DNA of 64,000 nucleotides, taken from Phymorhynchus buccinoides. Taxonomy: Eukaryota; Mollusca; Gastropoda; Neogastropoda; Raphitomidae. Shown here one piece after another: positions 11,469 to 58,367 of this stretch. Each line of letters starts with the position of its first letter. The stretch's first letter is position 1. The notes beneath the pieces were generated by a model that worked only from the letters and a program-made list of their open reading frames with translations, made no database searches and was not told the origin of the DNA. Position numbers and translations under genes: made by a program. Where the stretch lies: the NCBI GenBank assembly GCA_017654935.2, contig CM065695.1, positions 33,781,876 through 33,845,875 of the forward strand, read 5' to 3'.

Positions 11469-12821
11469 AAAAACAAAAAAACTATAATTTCTTCATTGTT
11501 CAATTATCGGTTAATCATCAGCACCATAAGATTCATTATCATTCACATACAAAATATCGCTACAAAATGTGTTTAAAAATAAACTTGATAAAACAATTGC
11601 CATCCCATCTTAATCTCATGCACAAACCCAAGAACAAACTGCTCATTAAAGTAGATAAAAAAAATTGGAAGCTCACAGTGAGATTCAACAAACGACATAG
11701 AATAATTAATACCACCGAATTAAAATAATCGCTCCATATTGATCGTGTAAAAAGGCTTTTTCATCAGGATGGCAAGTAGACTAGCTTCAATTGTTGGCCA
11801 CGTTTAGAAAAGTCAGCAGTCAAAATTCAAAATGACTGAAGTACATAATCTATACATGATCACCATTTTTGTCACTTGTAAGTTTGTGTTTTGTTAAATT
11901 AGTCACTAAATATTAAAAAAAAACCATGCAAACAGCCTGTGAGCTTTTACACTAGCATTAGCAATGGCAGATACCTGAATTTATCACAAGTTCAAACACT
12001 TTTTGAAATGAAAATTGCCACAATTCTGTCATCGTATTTGTTAAGAAATGTCTCTTTTCAACTTTCTGAATCAGCAATGCTGTCTGTTTGGGAGAAAAAA
12101 ACTTCGCCAACCAAACAATAAACTTGAGAGATTTGTTTCGGTCATGAAAAACAAACAAACACTTTTTTAACAGACAGAATTTTGCAAACAATTATTGACT
12201 TAGGTCTTTCAATCTAGAATTTTTACAAAACAATTATCATTTTTAAACACTTTCAATGTATCTACCAAGCAGACACAATTCTGCACATGATCTATGGCTT
12301 AGATTTTTCAGCGTACTTTCTCACAAATTCTTTACGATTTTTCAAACATTTTCAATGTATCAAAGCAACACAATTTTGCACACAGTTATTGACTTCGATC
12401 TTTCAAACATCCATTTTTTGGTGCAAACACTTGATCATTTTTCAAACACTTTGAATGTTTCAAGGAGAATTTTTTCTAGACAGTTATTGACTTAGCTAAA
12501 ATTACATCTTTCAATATACAAACTCTTCATCATTTCTCATACATTTTCAATGTGTGAACAAACCAAACAACAATTGTACACCACAACAGATACTCCTCCC
12601 TAATATTTTTTAAAAATAAAACATAAAATAATTATGCGTAAGAGAGTGGTTCTTCCTCTTTTCCATGTTTTGTCGTTAAAAATGATGAAAAAAATAATGA
12701 GTACAATCAAGTATATCTCAAACAGAAACATATATGTCAATCATATAAATTCTGAAAAATTATCAGCACAACATGGACCATTTCATTCACAAAGGATGTA
12801 AGTCAGAAATCTATTGGTCGC

Positions 12822-13218
12822 TTAACTCATTCGCATCGCAATGATTTTGAATTATTTAAAAAAACTCACAAATCACTCCAGCCATACACACAAACAAAAC
12901 ATACATAAACAAAAGGAGAAATGAAAGAAGATTACGGGTTTTTACTTCAGGTTTAGACACAGGGAAGTGGTAGATCAGACTTTTTTATATATAGACTTTA
13001 TATAAAAAAAACCTCTCTACACCGATTGGTTTCCCCACAACAAACCACCACAAGAGCAAAGTCAGATGCAAAATTGTGGTCTAAGGGAGTGAAGCGAGTT
13101 TAGAAGTGACCAAGGTATTCGGTGAACACAGATTTACTTCCTGTGAAGCAAATGCATCAAATTGACAGTTATCTATTAAATCCGGACATATATGGGTGGA
13201 ACGACTTGAATGAGTTAA
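12822..13218. mobile_element. TTAACTCATTC MITE (family C)
   Basis: TTAA at 12822-12825 and 13215-13218; interior as in the family. An open frame running out of it to 13586 has no protein features. Confidence 0.75.
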
Positions 13219-13931
13219 ACAGTGGTGATTTTCAAAGAATACAAAACAGCATTTTCGATGGATCCATGCCAAAAGTTCCCAACACAAATCACAATATTGT
13301 GTGGTTTCGAGCAAAACCCGCACAAACAAAAGTAACTAACAAAGTTGGGGAAATACTAATGAAAACATTCACCAGTGCTTCTAGCCTCTACACCCACAAA
13401 AAAAAATGGAACAAAAACCAAACCACAAAACCCGCGTTGCCCCAAACGTCAGGAATGGATAGAAGGCAGTGGCTGCAGTGGATGTTGACAACCAGTAGAA
13501 GGCTTGTGGTTCCATGCCCGAATGTCTGTGGGAAAGGAGACACACGAAATAGACAATATTTGACTCATAGAAGTCACAAGATATGATTTTTGCTTTGTAT
13601 TTTAAAATTTTTAAATTTGCAATTGCATAGCATAATCAAGTAATCAAGTTATAATCTAAATCGCGTACAAGCACATAACTATACATTAGCAACAGGAGAA
13701 GGATCCCAAAGTCACAACCAGACTTTTAGAGTTACGTATAAAAAGTTCAGGGACAACACATTTGATTTGGGGGGTGGGGTGGTGGGTGTTATACTGTGAA
13801 TATTTTCTGCTGTCCAGCTCTTCCAAGAGTTTCTTTGCACTGTGTAAAACTCCTAACAGCTTCAAACTAAATCCTGTACGCAAACAAAAAGTGTTGGAAC
13901 ACTCACTACAAAAATTTGTTGGCTCAATGTT

Positions 13932-14604
13932 TTAACCATTTCACCGCCAATGTCGCATTTATTGCACCACAATGGTTTAACACCCATGTCACTAAAAGGC
14001 ATGAAATCAGGGCTCTGTTATCCGAAGACCCTATTTTCTTAATTTTGGGAGGTAAGGATAGGCCTAATGTTAAGCATGCCACAGAGATATTCCCAATATT
14101 GCAGATGATTTTTTTCTCTCTACCCTGTTAAGTTTAATGCATGGGTGAAAGTGACAGATTTTGAAAATAAGGAAAAGGCGGAGGGTGGGTGGGTGGGTTC
14201 CAGGGGCCTACTTTTTGGGTCCGCTGCCACCTAGGCCCCGGCGGGGTGTAGGGGCAGAGGCCTGCTTGGGGGGTCTGGAGGGCAAAGCCCCCCAGACGCT
14301 GACAAGAATTTGCAGATAAATGCCTATTTCGTGAGTTCTCCTGAGGTCTTTCATTCAAATTTATGAAATGTTTTGAACTCTAAAATGACATTTAAGTTGA
14401 AAGTTCTAGTCCTGAGCAAACACACTTCATGGCCTATGGTCGCTCAAATCAGTCAATTTCTTTATTTTTTTCTTGAAAATTTTAAAATAAGGATTTCCTT
14501 ATTTTCTGATCTTAAAATTAAGGAAATCCTTGCTGAGAAGGAAAACTTTCACCCATGTTAATGGTATTTTGGGGCTGAGAAATGGCTGGCGGCAAAAGGG
14601 TTAA
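13932..14604. mobile_element. TTAACCCTTTC MITE (family E) split by a nested element
   Basis: TTAACCATTTCACCGCCAAT at the left; GGCGGCAAAAGGGTTAA at the right. The ~270-bp family unit is interrupted by 14140-14557. Confidence 0.75.
14140..14557. mobile_element. nested CATGGGTGAAAG element
   Basis: Short inverted ends CATGGGTGAAAGT and ACTTTCACCCATG, flanked by TTAATG on both sides (14134-14139, 14558-14563). Removing it and one TTAATG restores the host MITE. It has an inner inverted block (AAATAAGGATTTCCTTATTT). Confidence 0.78.
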
Positions 14605-15547
14605 CAGGCTGAATGAAAACACCTGCATCAGCCAACTAACTCGCTTGGGTGGCGCGCCTCTGGCTGCGACGCATTCTCCAGGTGGGAGCAACCCGAATTT
14701 CACAGAAACGCCTCTGACTACATACACTGCTGCTGGTTCGAGCATGTCTCTTCCATAGATGGTGAGACCTATTCACTTTTCAATTTAATGGAATATTCCT
14801 GGCAGGATTGATACAGATGCTATGGTTTTCATACCAAAATTCACAAACTTTCAAAGACCTTTTATCCTATTTTCAAAGACCTCTCACGATTTTTTTGCAC
14901 CGAGTGTAGAACGCCTGTTGTTTGTCAGCACAGCGAGCTTTCGCAGCCACTTCTTGTACTCAGCGCTGTCAAGCCTCTTCTCGTTGAAATGGCAGCTGCC
15001 TGGCATTTTCAACTTCTTTTGCTTCGATCACGATCACTCAAGTTGCACCGGTGTAGCCAAAAGACCAGGCTAAAGTGAAGGGAACTAACTCTTGACAAAT
15101 CGAGGAAGTCTGCTAGACAGAACTAGATCATCATTCGACCGTAGATATATCGGAAAATAAGCAAAAATTAAATCGTTTCTTTACTAATTCTGAAAGCAAA
15201 CCAAAAATATTTTACTGCGTCAATGACTTTTTTAAGGCATCAATGACTTTTTTAAGGCGTCAATGACTTTTTTAAGGCGTCAATTACTTTTTCACAAACC
15301 ATTTCACAATTTTCACAGACCAAAGCCAATTATCAAAGACTTTCAAAGACTTGAAAATGGCACTCCATTTCTCAAAGACTTTCAAAGACCTTCAAAGACT
15401 GTATGAACTCTACCTGCGATAGAAAAGCCTCATGTCATCAAGATTTCACACAAAAAAGTTTCTTCGGTGTTCAATGTAATTCATACCCCCCCCCTTGTTT
15501 TTTTTAACTTGGTAAGTAAAAGTAGCCAACAGATCAAAACCAACCGT

Positions 15548-15795
15548 CCCCGTCTCTATGTGTCCCCGTCTCTGTAAAGTCCCCGTGGCTTAGGGTAAGG
15601 GTTAGGGTTAGGGATAGGATAAGGGGGATAGGATATTAAGGGTTAGTGTTAGGGTTAGGGTTAGGATAGGCGGGTCAGGATAAACGGAGACCGAGAGATA
15701 TAAGATGGGGACACATAGAGACGGGGACACATAAGACAAAAACGGGGACACATAGAGACAAAAAAATGGGGATTTTACACTAAGAGACAGGGGCC
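15548..15795. repeat. palindrome with telomere-like core
   Basis: Arms built of GTCCCCGTCTCTATGTG and its inverse GGGGACACATAGAGACG enclose a TTAGGG-type array at about 15590-15672. The arms differ from the GGTAAAGG family, so this is a second, unrelated palindrome with telomere-like units. Confidence 0.6.
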
Positions 15796-15820
15796 ACAAA
15801 GTTTACAACCATCTAATAGT

Positions 15821-16010
15821 ACCGTATTTTACGGACTACAAGGCGCACCTAATTATAAGGCGCATCCCCCCCAAATTTACACAAAATTCAGACTTTGTTA
15901 TTGTATGACAATTTTCTTGCTATTATTATCAGTCACATTATAAGGCGCAGGGGGTCTCAGTCTAGGAAAAAAAAGTATCGCCTTATAGTGATAGTAGGGT
16001 AAAATATGGT
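15821..16010. mobile_element. GTATTTTTCGG-family palindrome
   Basis: ACCGTATTTTACGGACTACA at the left, TAAAATATGGT at the right, with the family's GGCGCACC and CTTATAGTG inner blocks. Confidence 0.65.
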
Positions 16011-16078
16011 ACACTCCATGATCCAGTACAAGTGAATTGTGTGACAATGCATAGTAGTGTAGTAGGCCTAGTATAAGT

Positions 16079-16247
16079 AGTAGTAGTAGTAGTAGTAGAG
16101 TGGTAGTAGTAGTAGTAATAGTAGTAGTAGTAAAGTGGTAGTAGTAGTAGTAGTAGTGTGGTAGTAGTAGTAGTAGTAGTAGTGGTGATAGTAGTGGTAG
16201 TAGTAGTAGTAGGTGATAGTAGTAGTAGTAATAGTAGTAGTAGTGGT

Positions 16248-16278
<31 letters not shown>

Positions 16279-16280
16279 CA
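16079..16280. repeat. TAG trinucleotide microsatellite
   Basis: About 200 bases of interrupted (TAG)n. Long threonine or leucine/tyrosine frames on the minus strand come only from this. Confidence 0.9.
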
Positions 16281-16389
16281 CAGTAGTTGTTGTGATTGTT
16301 ATGTGCATTTTTACCGGCCAAAGTGGTAAGTCTGACCGGTAGTTGTGTTTTGTCTGCTCAGTAGTTATTGGATTTTTGTTTCATGTAGT

Positions 16390-16395
16390 TTTATT
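16390..16395 (-). promoter_or_regulatory. candidate GMDS polyadenylation signal
   Basis: AATAAA on the minus strand about 120 bases past the GMDS stop. Such hexamers are common by chance in AT-rich sequence, and the donor-like GTAAGT at the stop suggests the true 3' end may lie elsewhere. Confidence 0.25.
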
Positions 16396-16516
16396 CCATT
16401 TCAATTTTGTGTAAAGCGCCCTGTAGCCTACATAGTAGTATAGTAGTATGGGCGCTATATAAATGTTCCTCATGATCATTATTATTAACGGCAGAACTTT
16501 CTAGAAGAGCACTTAC

Positions 16517-34008
<17,492 letters not shown>

Positions 34009-34542
34009 CTGTAAAACAACAGGGTATATATATATATATATAAACGTACAAAATTGAAGAAGAAAAAACAACCACACCGTTAAACTTTCCTCTTATATAT
34101 AAAGTTTGCTTTAATAAACTTTTTTTTGTGTCCAATATATAGTTTGTGAACCTAAGAAAGAAACTGAATAACTTTAATATTAGCTTTACGATTTGTTGTG
34201 TTTTCTGAAAAGAATAAAAGAAAATAATGTGCTGATTTATTTACTTTTTCTCCCAAATGGTGGCGGAGGAGATAGACAATCCCTATGCAAAAGACAGCTG
34301 TTTCGTCTATTGAGAAAGACTCTTTCAGTCTGCATATCGGCCTGCCAAGAATGTCCACAGTGAACATTCAAACTGAGCTAGAAGACTTTCTACAGGAAAA
34401 AGGTTGTCCTCTTTGCACCAGATTGAAAGTCCACAATAAAAGCAAACCAGCACTTAATATATATATAAAAAACACTCATGAAAGAAAGAAAGGCAAACAC
34501 AAATCTTCAGGTTTATCCCCCAAGCTTTCAGCTGTTGCCTTC

Positions 34543-34829
34543 CTCTCTCAACAACAACAACAAAACGAAACCCAACGGGGCAAACGGAAAACACAACGAG
34601 ACGGCTAAAAACAACGGTGGGACATAGAAAAAAAACGGGAAACAAAACGGCGACGGAAACGAACACAACAAAAAACGGAAAACGGAAAAAACCCCAAAAC
34701 GGAAAAAAACAACCGCAAACAAAAATAACAAACGGAACCCAGCAAAACAAAACACACGGCAAGAACGCGGAGCGAAAACGGCAATACCAACAAAAAGGGA
34801 ACAAAACGGAGGAGAGGAAAGAGAGAGAT
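34543..34829. other. SMRTbell-adapter-like sequence at the palindrome centre
   Basis: CTCTCTCAACAACAACAAC at 34543-34561 matches one half of the PacBio SMRTbell hairpin adapter as I know it. CGGAGGAGAGGAAAGAGAG onward at 34807-34829 matches the other half with two single-base deletions. Between them lie about 245 bases of A-rich, nearly T-free sequence full of AACGG, itself like the adapter loop. The inverted arms start directly outside. This is expected for an unsplit hairpin read, not for genomic DNA. The adapter was recalled, not searched. Confidence 0.9.
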
Positions 34830-35374
34830 GAGGCAACAGCAGAAAGCTTGGGGATAAACCTGAAGATTTGTTTTGCCTTCTTTCTTTCATGAGTGTTTTT
34901 TTTATATTATATTAAGTGCTGGTTTTGCTTTATATTGGGGGTGGCCTTCAATCTGATGCAAAGAGGACAACCTTTTTCCCTGTAGAAAAGTCTTCTAGCT
35001 CAGTTTTTTGAATTTTCACTGTGGACATTCTTTGCAGGCCGATATGCAACTGAGAGTCTTTCTCAAAGACGAAACAGCTGTCTTTGCATATGCGATTGTT
35101 CTATCTCCCCTCCCATGGGAGAAAAAAGTAAAATTCAGCACATTATTTCTTTTTAATTTCTTTTCAGAACACAGAACAAATCGTAAAGTTAAAATTAAAG
35201 TTATTGAGTTTCTTCTTAGGTTCACAAACTTATATATTGGACACAAAAAAAGTTTTATTAAAGCAAATTATATATATATAAGAGGAAAGTTTAATAATGG
35301 TGGTTTTTTTTTTTTTTTCTTCTTCAATTCTTGTACGTTTTATATATATATATATATACCCTGTTGTTTTACAG

Positions 35375-52119
<16,745 letters not shown>

Positions 52120-52395
52120 GTGAGTGGCCCATGATTTGTCTTCCCCTTTTGTGAATGGCTATGTCAGATTTGTTTCCTGGTCGCAATGACGGAGTTTACG
52201 TTGATCCAAATGAAATGTGTTACTATCTGTTTAGATAGTGTTAAGAAAAGTGTATATGTGTCTCTTTGTGTGTGAGTGTGTGTGTTTGTTGTTTTGATTA
52301 ACACACACAACAACAACACACAGGGACAGCCTGTAGTCCGCGATGCTACCACTGCAGCCACGGCGGCTGTAGTAGTTAGTTTTCAGTAAGGAGTG

Positions 52396-52895
52396 NNNNN
52401 NNNNNNNNNNNNNNNNNNNNNNNNNNNNNNNNNNNNNNNNNNNNNNNNNNNNNNNNNNNNNNNNNNNNNNNNNNNNNNNNNNNNNNNNNNNNNNNNNNNN
52501 NNNNNNNNNNNNNNNNNNNNNNNNNNNNNNNNNNNNNNNNNNNNNNNNNNNNNNNNNNNNNNNNNNNNNNNNNNNNNNNNNNNNNNNNNNNNNNNNNNNN
52601 NNNNNNNNNNNNNNNNNNNNNNNNNNNNNNNNNNNNNNNNNNNNNNNNNNNNNNNNNNNNNNNNNNNNNNNNNNNNNNNNNNNNNNNNNNNNNNNNNNNN
52701 NNNNNNNNNNNNNNNNNNNNNNNNNNNNNNNNNNNNNNNNNNNNNNNNNNNNNNNNNNNNNNNNNNNNNNNNNNNNNNNNNNNNNNNNNNNNNNNNNNNN
52801 NNNNNNNNNNNNNNNNNNNNNNNNNNNNNNNNNNNNNNNNNNNNNNNNNNNNNNNNNNNNNNNNNNNNNNNNNNNNNNNNNNNNNNNNNNNNNNN
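52396..52895. other. assembly gap, 500 N
   Basis: Exactly 500 undetermined bases, a fixed-size scaffold gap. Nothing to its right resembles the left arm, so the contigs on its two sides need not be neighbours. Confidence 0.99.
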
Positions 52896-55800
52896 CGGGC
52901 ATCATCCTAAAGGACAGGTTACCCTAAAATTGCTTATGCCAGCAAAGATAACGATCAGCAACAAAGGCAAAACTTCGCCAAGACAATCAAATCCTCTGCC
53001 AGAAACGTTCAATTCTGAAATTGCCAAACCTCTGACACTTTTGATGCCTGATATACGCCGGCGTGCCTGTAAAAGCTGAAAATTCCATGCCCGACATACC
53101 ACGTTCTTCTTCGGAGCATCAGAGATTGGAACTCTTCCACTGAAGGCAGCGCATGTACAACTTTAAATTAAGTGAGAAATGTGTTCTTGCGAGAAAGAAA
53201 AATGTATTAGTGGGAATTGTTAAAATGGCTTCTTCGGCGTAGAAGTGGTCACCAACGCAAAGAAGGTATGATTAAATTCTAAGGCACTTTGAGATCAGAA
53301 TGCAATTTGTTTCTTTCTTTTTTCACATGGCCAGGTTACAGGGTTGTTGCAACACTCAGACCATGTTCAGGGATATTAACTCTTGCCTAGTACTGTCAAA
53401 TTTTTTCTTCAACAAATTATGCAATTGTTCGTCTGCTGCCAATGATGTTCCACCGCCGTAACGGGCAATAACGACATATTCGGGGACGAAGCATTGATTT
53501 TAAGCATGTTGTTCAGCACATCTCTGTGAGGGCTGAGTTGTGGGTGACTGATTGTTCGCGGGCAGGCCCGTTCCAATCGCAGATTGTACGGGGAAAATAA
53601 GAATATTGGGTAGTCTGTACCTGGACAGGAAAAACAATAGCCTATATGTCGCCATTTTTAAAGTGTTTTTGTGTGGTAGAACTAGAAGCTAGACGCACGG
53701 CTACTCGCAGACCGTCAACATTAGGATTAAGGATGGATTAGGGACTCAAAAAATAGCCGTAAGGCTTTCCTGTCCCATCTCCCATTTTATTTTATTTAGT
53801 TGTTTGTCTCGGTCTGTCGCACACTCAGTTTGATTCATATTATTCATAGTACTATACAACTGCTTATAGTCATTACAATTCGTCGAGAAGGTTTTTAAAA
53901 ATGTTAGTATGTGCTCTTTGAACATGATTGCTGTGTGCGGCTAAATACTAAAAGGCCTACACCAGTGGGGTTAAACTAAGGATTAATCCTCTTTTTTTTC
54001 CATACGTTTGGCATGGGACTGTTCGATTCTGTCAAACTGAGTATCTGACCTGGGCAATTAATTTCTGGCTATGTTACAACATTAGTTGCTTTACTCCTTG
54101 ACATTGACGATATCGGCTGTTTAGACAATTTTAGCTATCACTCATGTTCTCGCCTTCCAATGTGAACGTATGTTTTTCCGTTTCATAACAATAACATAGC
54201 CTAATCAAACCCTACCCCTCCTCTGAGGGGCAAAAGGGGGGGGGCCCCCAGGGGGGGGGGGGAATGTTGCTTCAGAATGAGCAGATTGAGATTGCGTTCA
54301 TGTTGACTGGTCTGGGTATGCGAGTAACAATTTTACACTACTCTTTCTTCTCGCAGTGAATTATTTCAAAGATACTGCCATTTCTCACAATTCAGTTAGA
54401 TTATTGTTGCAAGCACGATGTATACACTGAGCTGTCGTGGAAACGGTGTATCAGTCGTGCATATTCAAACTTACGTGTATGCAGATTGCAACCAAACAAG
54501 GAGGCCGCCATGAAACAAAGCAATGTCTATTTGGAGTGATTTCCCTTTGGGCCTACAGTGGGTTTCCAGACCTTCAAAAATCATCCAAAATGCCAAAACG
54601 AAATTAGAACATCAACATGTGTCCTCACGATCGAGAGGATGTGAAACTTAAAATACGTTCATCCAAAAGCTTATAAGGGAGGTAATTTTATAACTTACAA
54701 AGAAGGGCAATGTCTCAGAGAAGAGGTCTTATATGGGAGGGAGTCTTAATGGGGGTTAAATTCTTCGACTGTAGTATATCAAGAGGGATTTTTTAACCCC
54801 TAACAAGGAATGTCATAGGCTAGCGGGTTCTATACGTTTTTGGCATGTCTGTCTGTAAATTGATCCAGGTAAAAACAAACACAAACACACGCACACACAC
54901 CTTACATAAATGTATAAACAAGATTCCGTGGCAAAATAATCCAAGTGTTGATTGTGGCCACGCACAGCGAAGACAACGAAGAAAAAGAAGAAGAAAAATC
55001 CCATTTGATACAAGATTTGCAAGGTATTAACATTTTTCTTTTTAAAAGTAGGCTAATGGGAAGTTACGAGTTTTCTTCGAAATGTATTGTTGGGTAACAA
55101 TAAAACGTGTGAAAAAAGCCCCCACATAATTATGTAGCCTAATCAGTATATTATGCAGAGGCAGATTTTAGGAGGATGTTCCATACCCCCCCCCCCCCCA
55201 TTTTTTACGAAAGAAAAAGAGGAGACATGTAAATAATGCCATAATTTCAGCTATCTCCCAGGAGAGCCTGGCTTCAATGCTCCTTTAATTCAGTAATCCA
55301 TGCCATAATTTCAGCATATTCCCCCAGAGAGGCCTGGCTTCATTGCCTCTTTTTCATTCAAAATCATCAGTTCCTGGGGGCATATCCCCCCGACCCCCAA
55401 ACACCTCATTCCCCGGGGTACGGGGGTCTTGTATAAAAGTCTCTCACACTTTCTGGAAGTTCTGTGATTGTAGCTTTCTCTAATCTGTTACTCTCTTTGA
55501 CTCTGCCTTTCACTTTGCTTTAGTCATCTTATATCTTTCTGCCTATCGGGTCCATATCCTGCCTTTTTTCACGAACCAACTTTCAAAACATTGCCCAGCT
55601 GAAGTCGGTACTTGCTGGGATATTTCTTAGTAGGCGCATAACGGCAGCATGAGCATCTGCGCTCATAATTGACAGAAAACTGCTGAGACGATCGAAGAAG
55701 AAGAAGAAGAGAAAAACACTCAGATCTATGTAAAAAGCAAATTCTGTCTGTCTGAACCTTGTGGACGTAAAGCCCTATTTTCATTCTTCGTCTGAGATTT

Positions 55801-58301
55801 TAAAACGAACATGCGTATAGACCCCAAAACTATATAGATCTGATCTAGTAGGACACAAGACAGTTATTGAGGGTATTTGAAAGCTATTCTGGACACATGT
55901 GGTTAGATATCTGGCCAAGAAGTTAGTATAGGGACTATCAAAGTAACTGGAACTGTCAGTTTACAGCAGCAGTTTCCCTGAGTAGTTAAAAGTAGAGGGG
56001 GGCACACACACATCCCTCCCAATCTCTCCAGTGTGGGAGGACCCAAATTTCAAAGTCTCTGTGAGGGGGGGGGGCTAAAATATACCAAGAATTTATCAGG
56101 TGAAGCAGGTCCAAAATTGCTTCTACGACTTATAACCATGCTTCACAATGAATATGTTGCGAGACAAGAACAAACTATTACACTGTATGTGCTGTTGTTG
56201 TCGTACCATGGCTAGAAGACTCCAGTGATCTCCCAATAGCCGAAGCACTGAAATCCATGGTATAATGCACCAGTTAAAGATGAGAACATACGTGTGTGTG
56301 ACCGTCATTTTCATAACCCGCCACGAGAGCACCACCCTCCGACTTCGGGAGGATTTGGAGACTGATGATGATGGTAGCCTAGGAGCATGTCAAGATAAAG
56401 ACAAGCCCCGCATAACTATGCATAGGCTAACAACATTGTGAGTAGCTTGAGTGTTTAGCTGTGCAATTGGTTAAACGCTGTAAGCCGTAAAGCTATGTCT
56501 GTAATGTTACGGATAATAAATTATGATTAGTAGGAATGTCTGCACTGTTTTGATTTTTATTTAGCAAGCAGCTCCCTTTTTATTGTCAGTGGCTACTTGT
56601 ATGCTGTCAGTGTGTGGAGAGCGAGAGACAGAGAGAGGACAGGAGAGTGTGTGTATTGGTGTGTAACAGTTAAGTCAATTGATGCTTAAAATAACAACAA
56701 ACATACGTATTATACCGGAGCTAATCTTAATATAATCAAATGAAGTGCGAAACCACATAAAATTCTTTAAAAAACAACATTGTTTAGGCTCTAACTCTCT
56801 TGTCACTCAACTCCAATAAGCATTTACCATCTATCAGTTGCCCATCGCGTGTATACTGGCCTGGTGAACACAATGAGAAAAGTTGAACATACTGACAAAT
56901 TATTGAAAACCTACATGTTTGGGGGAAGCATTAGTATGTTATTAGGGTAAAACTTTGTGGTTCAGAGGCTACATGAGGTGAACCAAGTTATCTGAGTGTA
57001 AAGGTTGCACGGTATGAGGGTGAATACTCTCTAGTCAAACACATGCATTATGGGTTAGCCCAATTTGAAGACAATTCTCAAAATGACACTGTGAAAAGTT
57101 TAAATTTCAATAATCATGACATTTTTCATGCATCATCAGTTCAATTCTGAGTATTGTAAATGTTGATCACATGTATGCAAACACAGTCACATTCTTTCTT
57201 CCATGAGTACGGACATGCACACTACACACACATTAAGACATCAAACTATTCTTCTCCTTCTCGTTCCAGGCCATAGGCCCTAAAGGGTAGGTACGTAAGT
57301 GTCCGTTTCATTTTCACTGGTCTCCCCGCTGCGTAAGCAACCATCACAATCGGAGGAGCTCAAAGGAGAAAAAAAATTATTTGGAAGATTTGAAAAGGTT
57401 TATAAAAAGCACGAGAATGGCCAATAAAATCAGAAAAAATAGTGATTTATAGAAAGACAAAGGGAAAAGGCAGAGTCAGATAAGAGGAAGTTACAAGCAC
57501 AGAACTTCCGAAGGTGGGGGAACTATTTATGCAAAAAACACCCCCTAGGTGCCCCATGGGGACACCAAACTATAAAAATAACAACTTTACAGCCAATTAC
57601 AACACTAAAAGCAATGCCGCATATAAAAAAGGCAATCATTTAAATGCATTTCAACAAAAAACATCAGTATTTTTTAGAAACATGATTCAACTCTACTAGC
57701 ACCATGGGTGAATGCATTCGCCCAGTACATCACTCTACACTCCCACCAAATGCAAAAGACATTCACTACCAAGCACCCTGCCACGTGTTTGTCTACTTTC
57801 AGAGCTTATGTCAGCGAAAGCAATGCATGCGCACTTGAAAAAAAAAACACCATACCTCTAAAGTCAGTTGAGATGCAACAAACAACCAAGAACATAAAAA
57901 TACATGGTGTTAGGAAGAGCTAAAATCACTCTTCTACCGTAACCAAAAGAAAGAAAGGGGATAATCATTTATAATGCATTTTATCAAAAACTACAACCAT
58001 TTTCTAGAAACATGTTTCTTATTTAATTATCATGCTTACAAGAAAAAACTAATTATGTTCAAATTATGATCGCATCTCGTCCTTTTGGCTAAGACAGTGA
58101 TTCAGGAACATAAATTCTGTATATATCCTGGTTGGTTTGTACAGCCCGTCGTACATGGCGAAAGCCGATACGTGACGTGTAAAACTGAACTTCCAAGAAA
58201 AAACATTAAGGTCATCAATAGATCAGTTTACAATTTTTTGGGAAAAATCAACATGGCTGCCTTCCTGTTCCTCTTCCTCACTGTAGACAAGCTGTTCATT
58301 T
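52896..58301. other. gene-free 3' flank of ECHS1
   Basis: No recognisable exon. 52896-53100 has a moderately long open frame on both strands that I cannot assign. Other content: a degenerate CAGTGGAACC-type MITE at about 54560-54765, copies of repeats B (55430-55780, 57250-57560) and F (56200-56365), and homopolymer C/G runs. Confidence 0.65.
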
Positions 58302-58367
58302 TCAGTCACCGGTGAAGACGGGTTCTCTTTTCTCGACAAAGGCACTCATCCCTTCCCTCGTATCTTT
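58302..58367 (-). CDS. ECHS1: ECHS1 terminal exon
   Basis: Twenty-two codons including the [23 protein letters not shown] then D. REGM.AFVEKR is the typical ECHS1 C-terminal motif. Acceptor TGCAATTAG. Confidence 0.9.
   Translation of the reverse strand, partial: KDTREGMSAFVEKREPVFTGD

Larger units (their letters stand above)
1..16516. other. gene-free 3' flank of GMDS, repeat-rich
   Basis: No exon with splice sites and recognisable protein was found on either strand. The stretch holds the elements listed separately, short microsatellites and AT-rich sequence. Stretches 2100-3240, 10215-11236 and 11470-12820 show no structure beyond a few short repeats. Confidence 0.7.

Noticed and set aside
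13122..13586. 154-residue open frame
   Set aside because: Starts inside a family C MITE and has no recognisable domain, splice context or composition bias.
15898..16321. Long threonine-, leucine- or tyrosine-rich proteins on the minus strand
   Set aside because: They are reading frames through the TAG microsatellite.
52231..53079. Two frames longer than 220 residues
   Set aside because: They run through the 500-N gap; only their ends are real sequence.
52896..53102. Gene start right of the gap
   Set aside because: Open on both strands for about 60 codons but no recognisable protein and no splice evidence.
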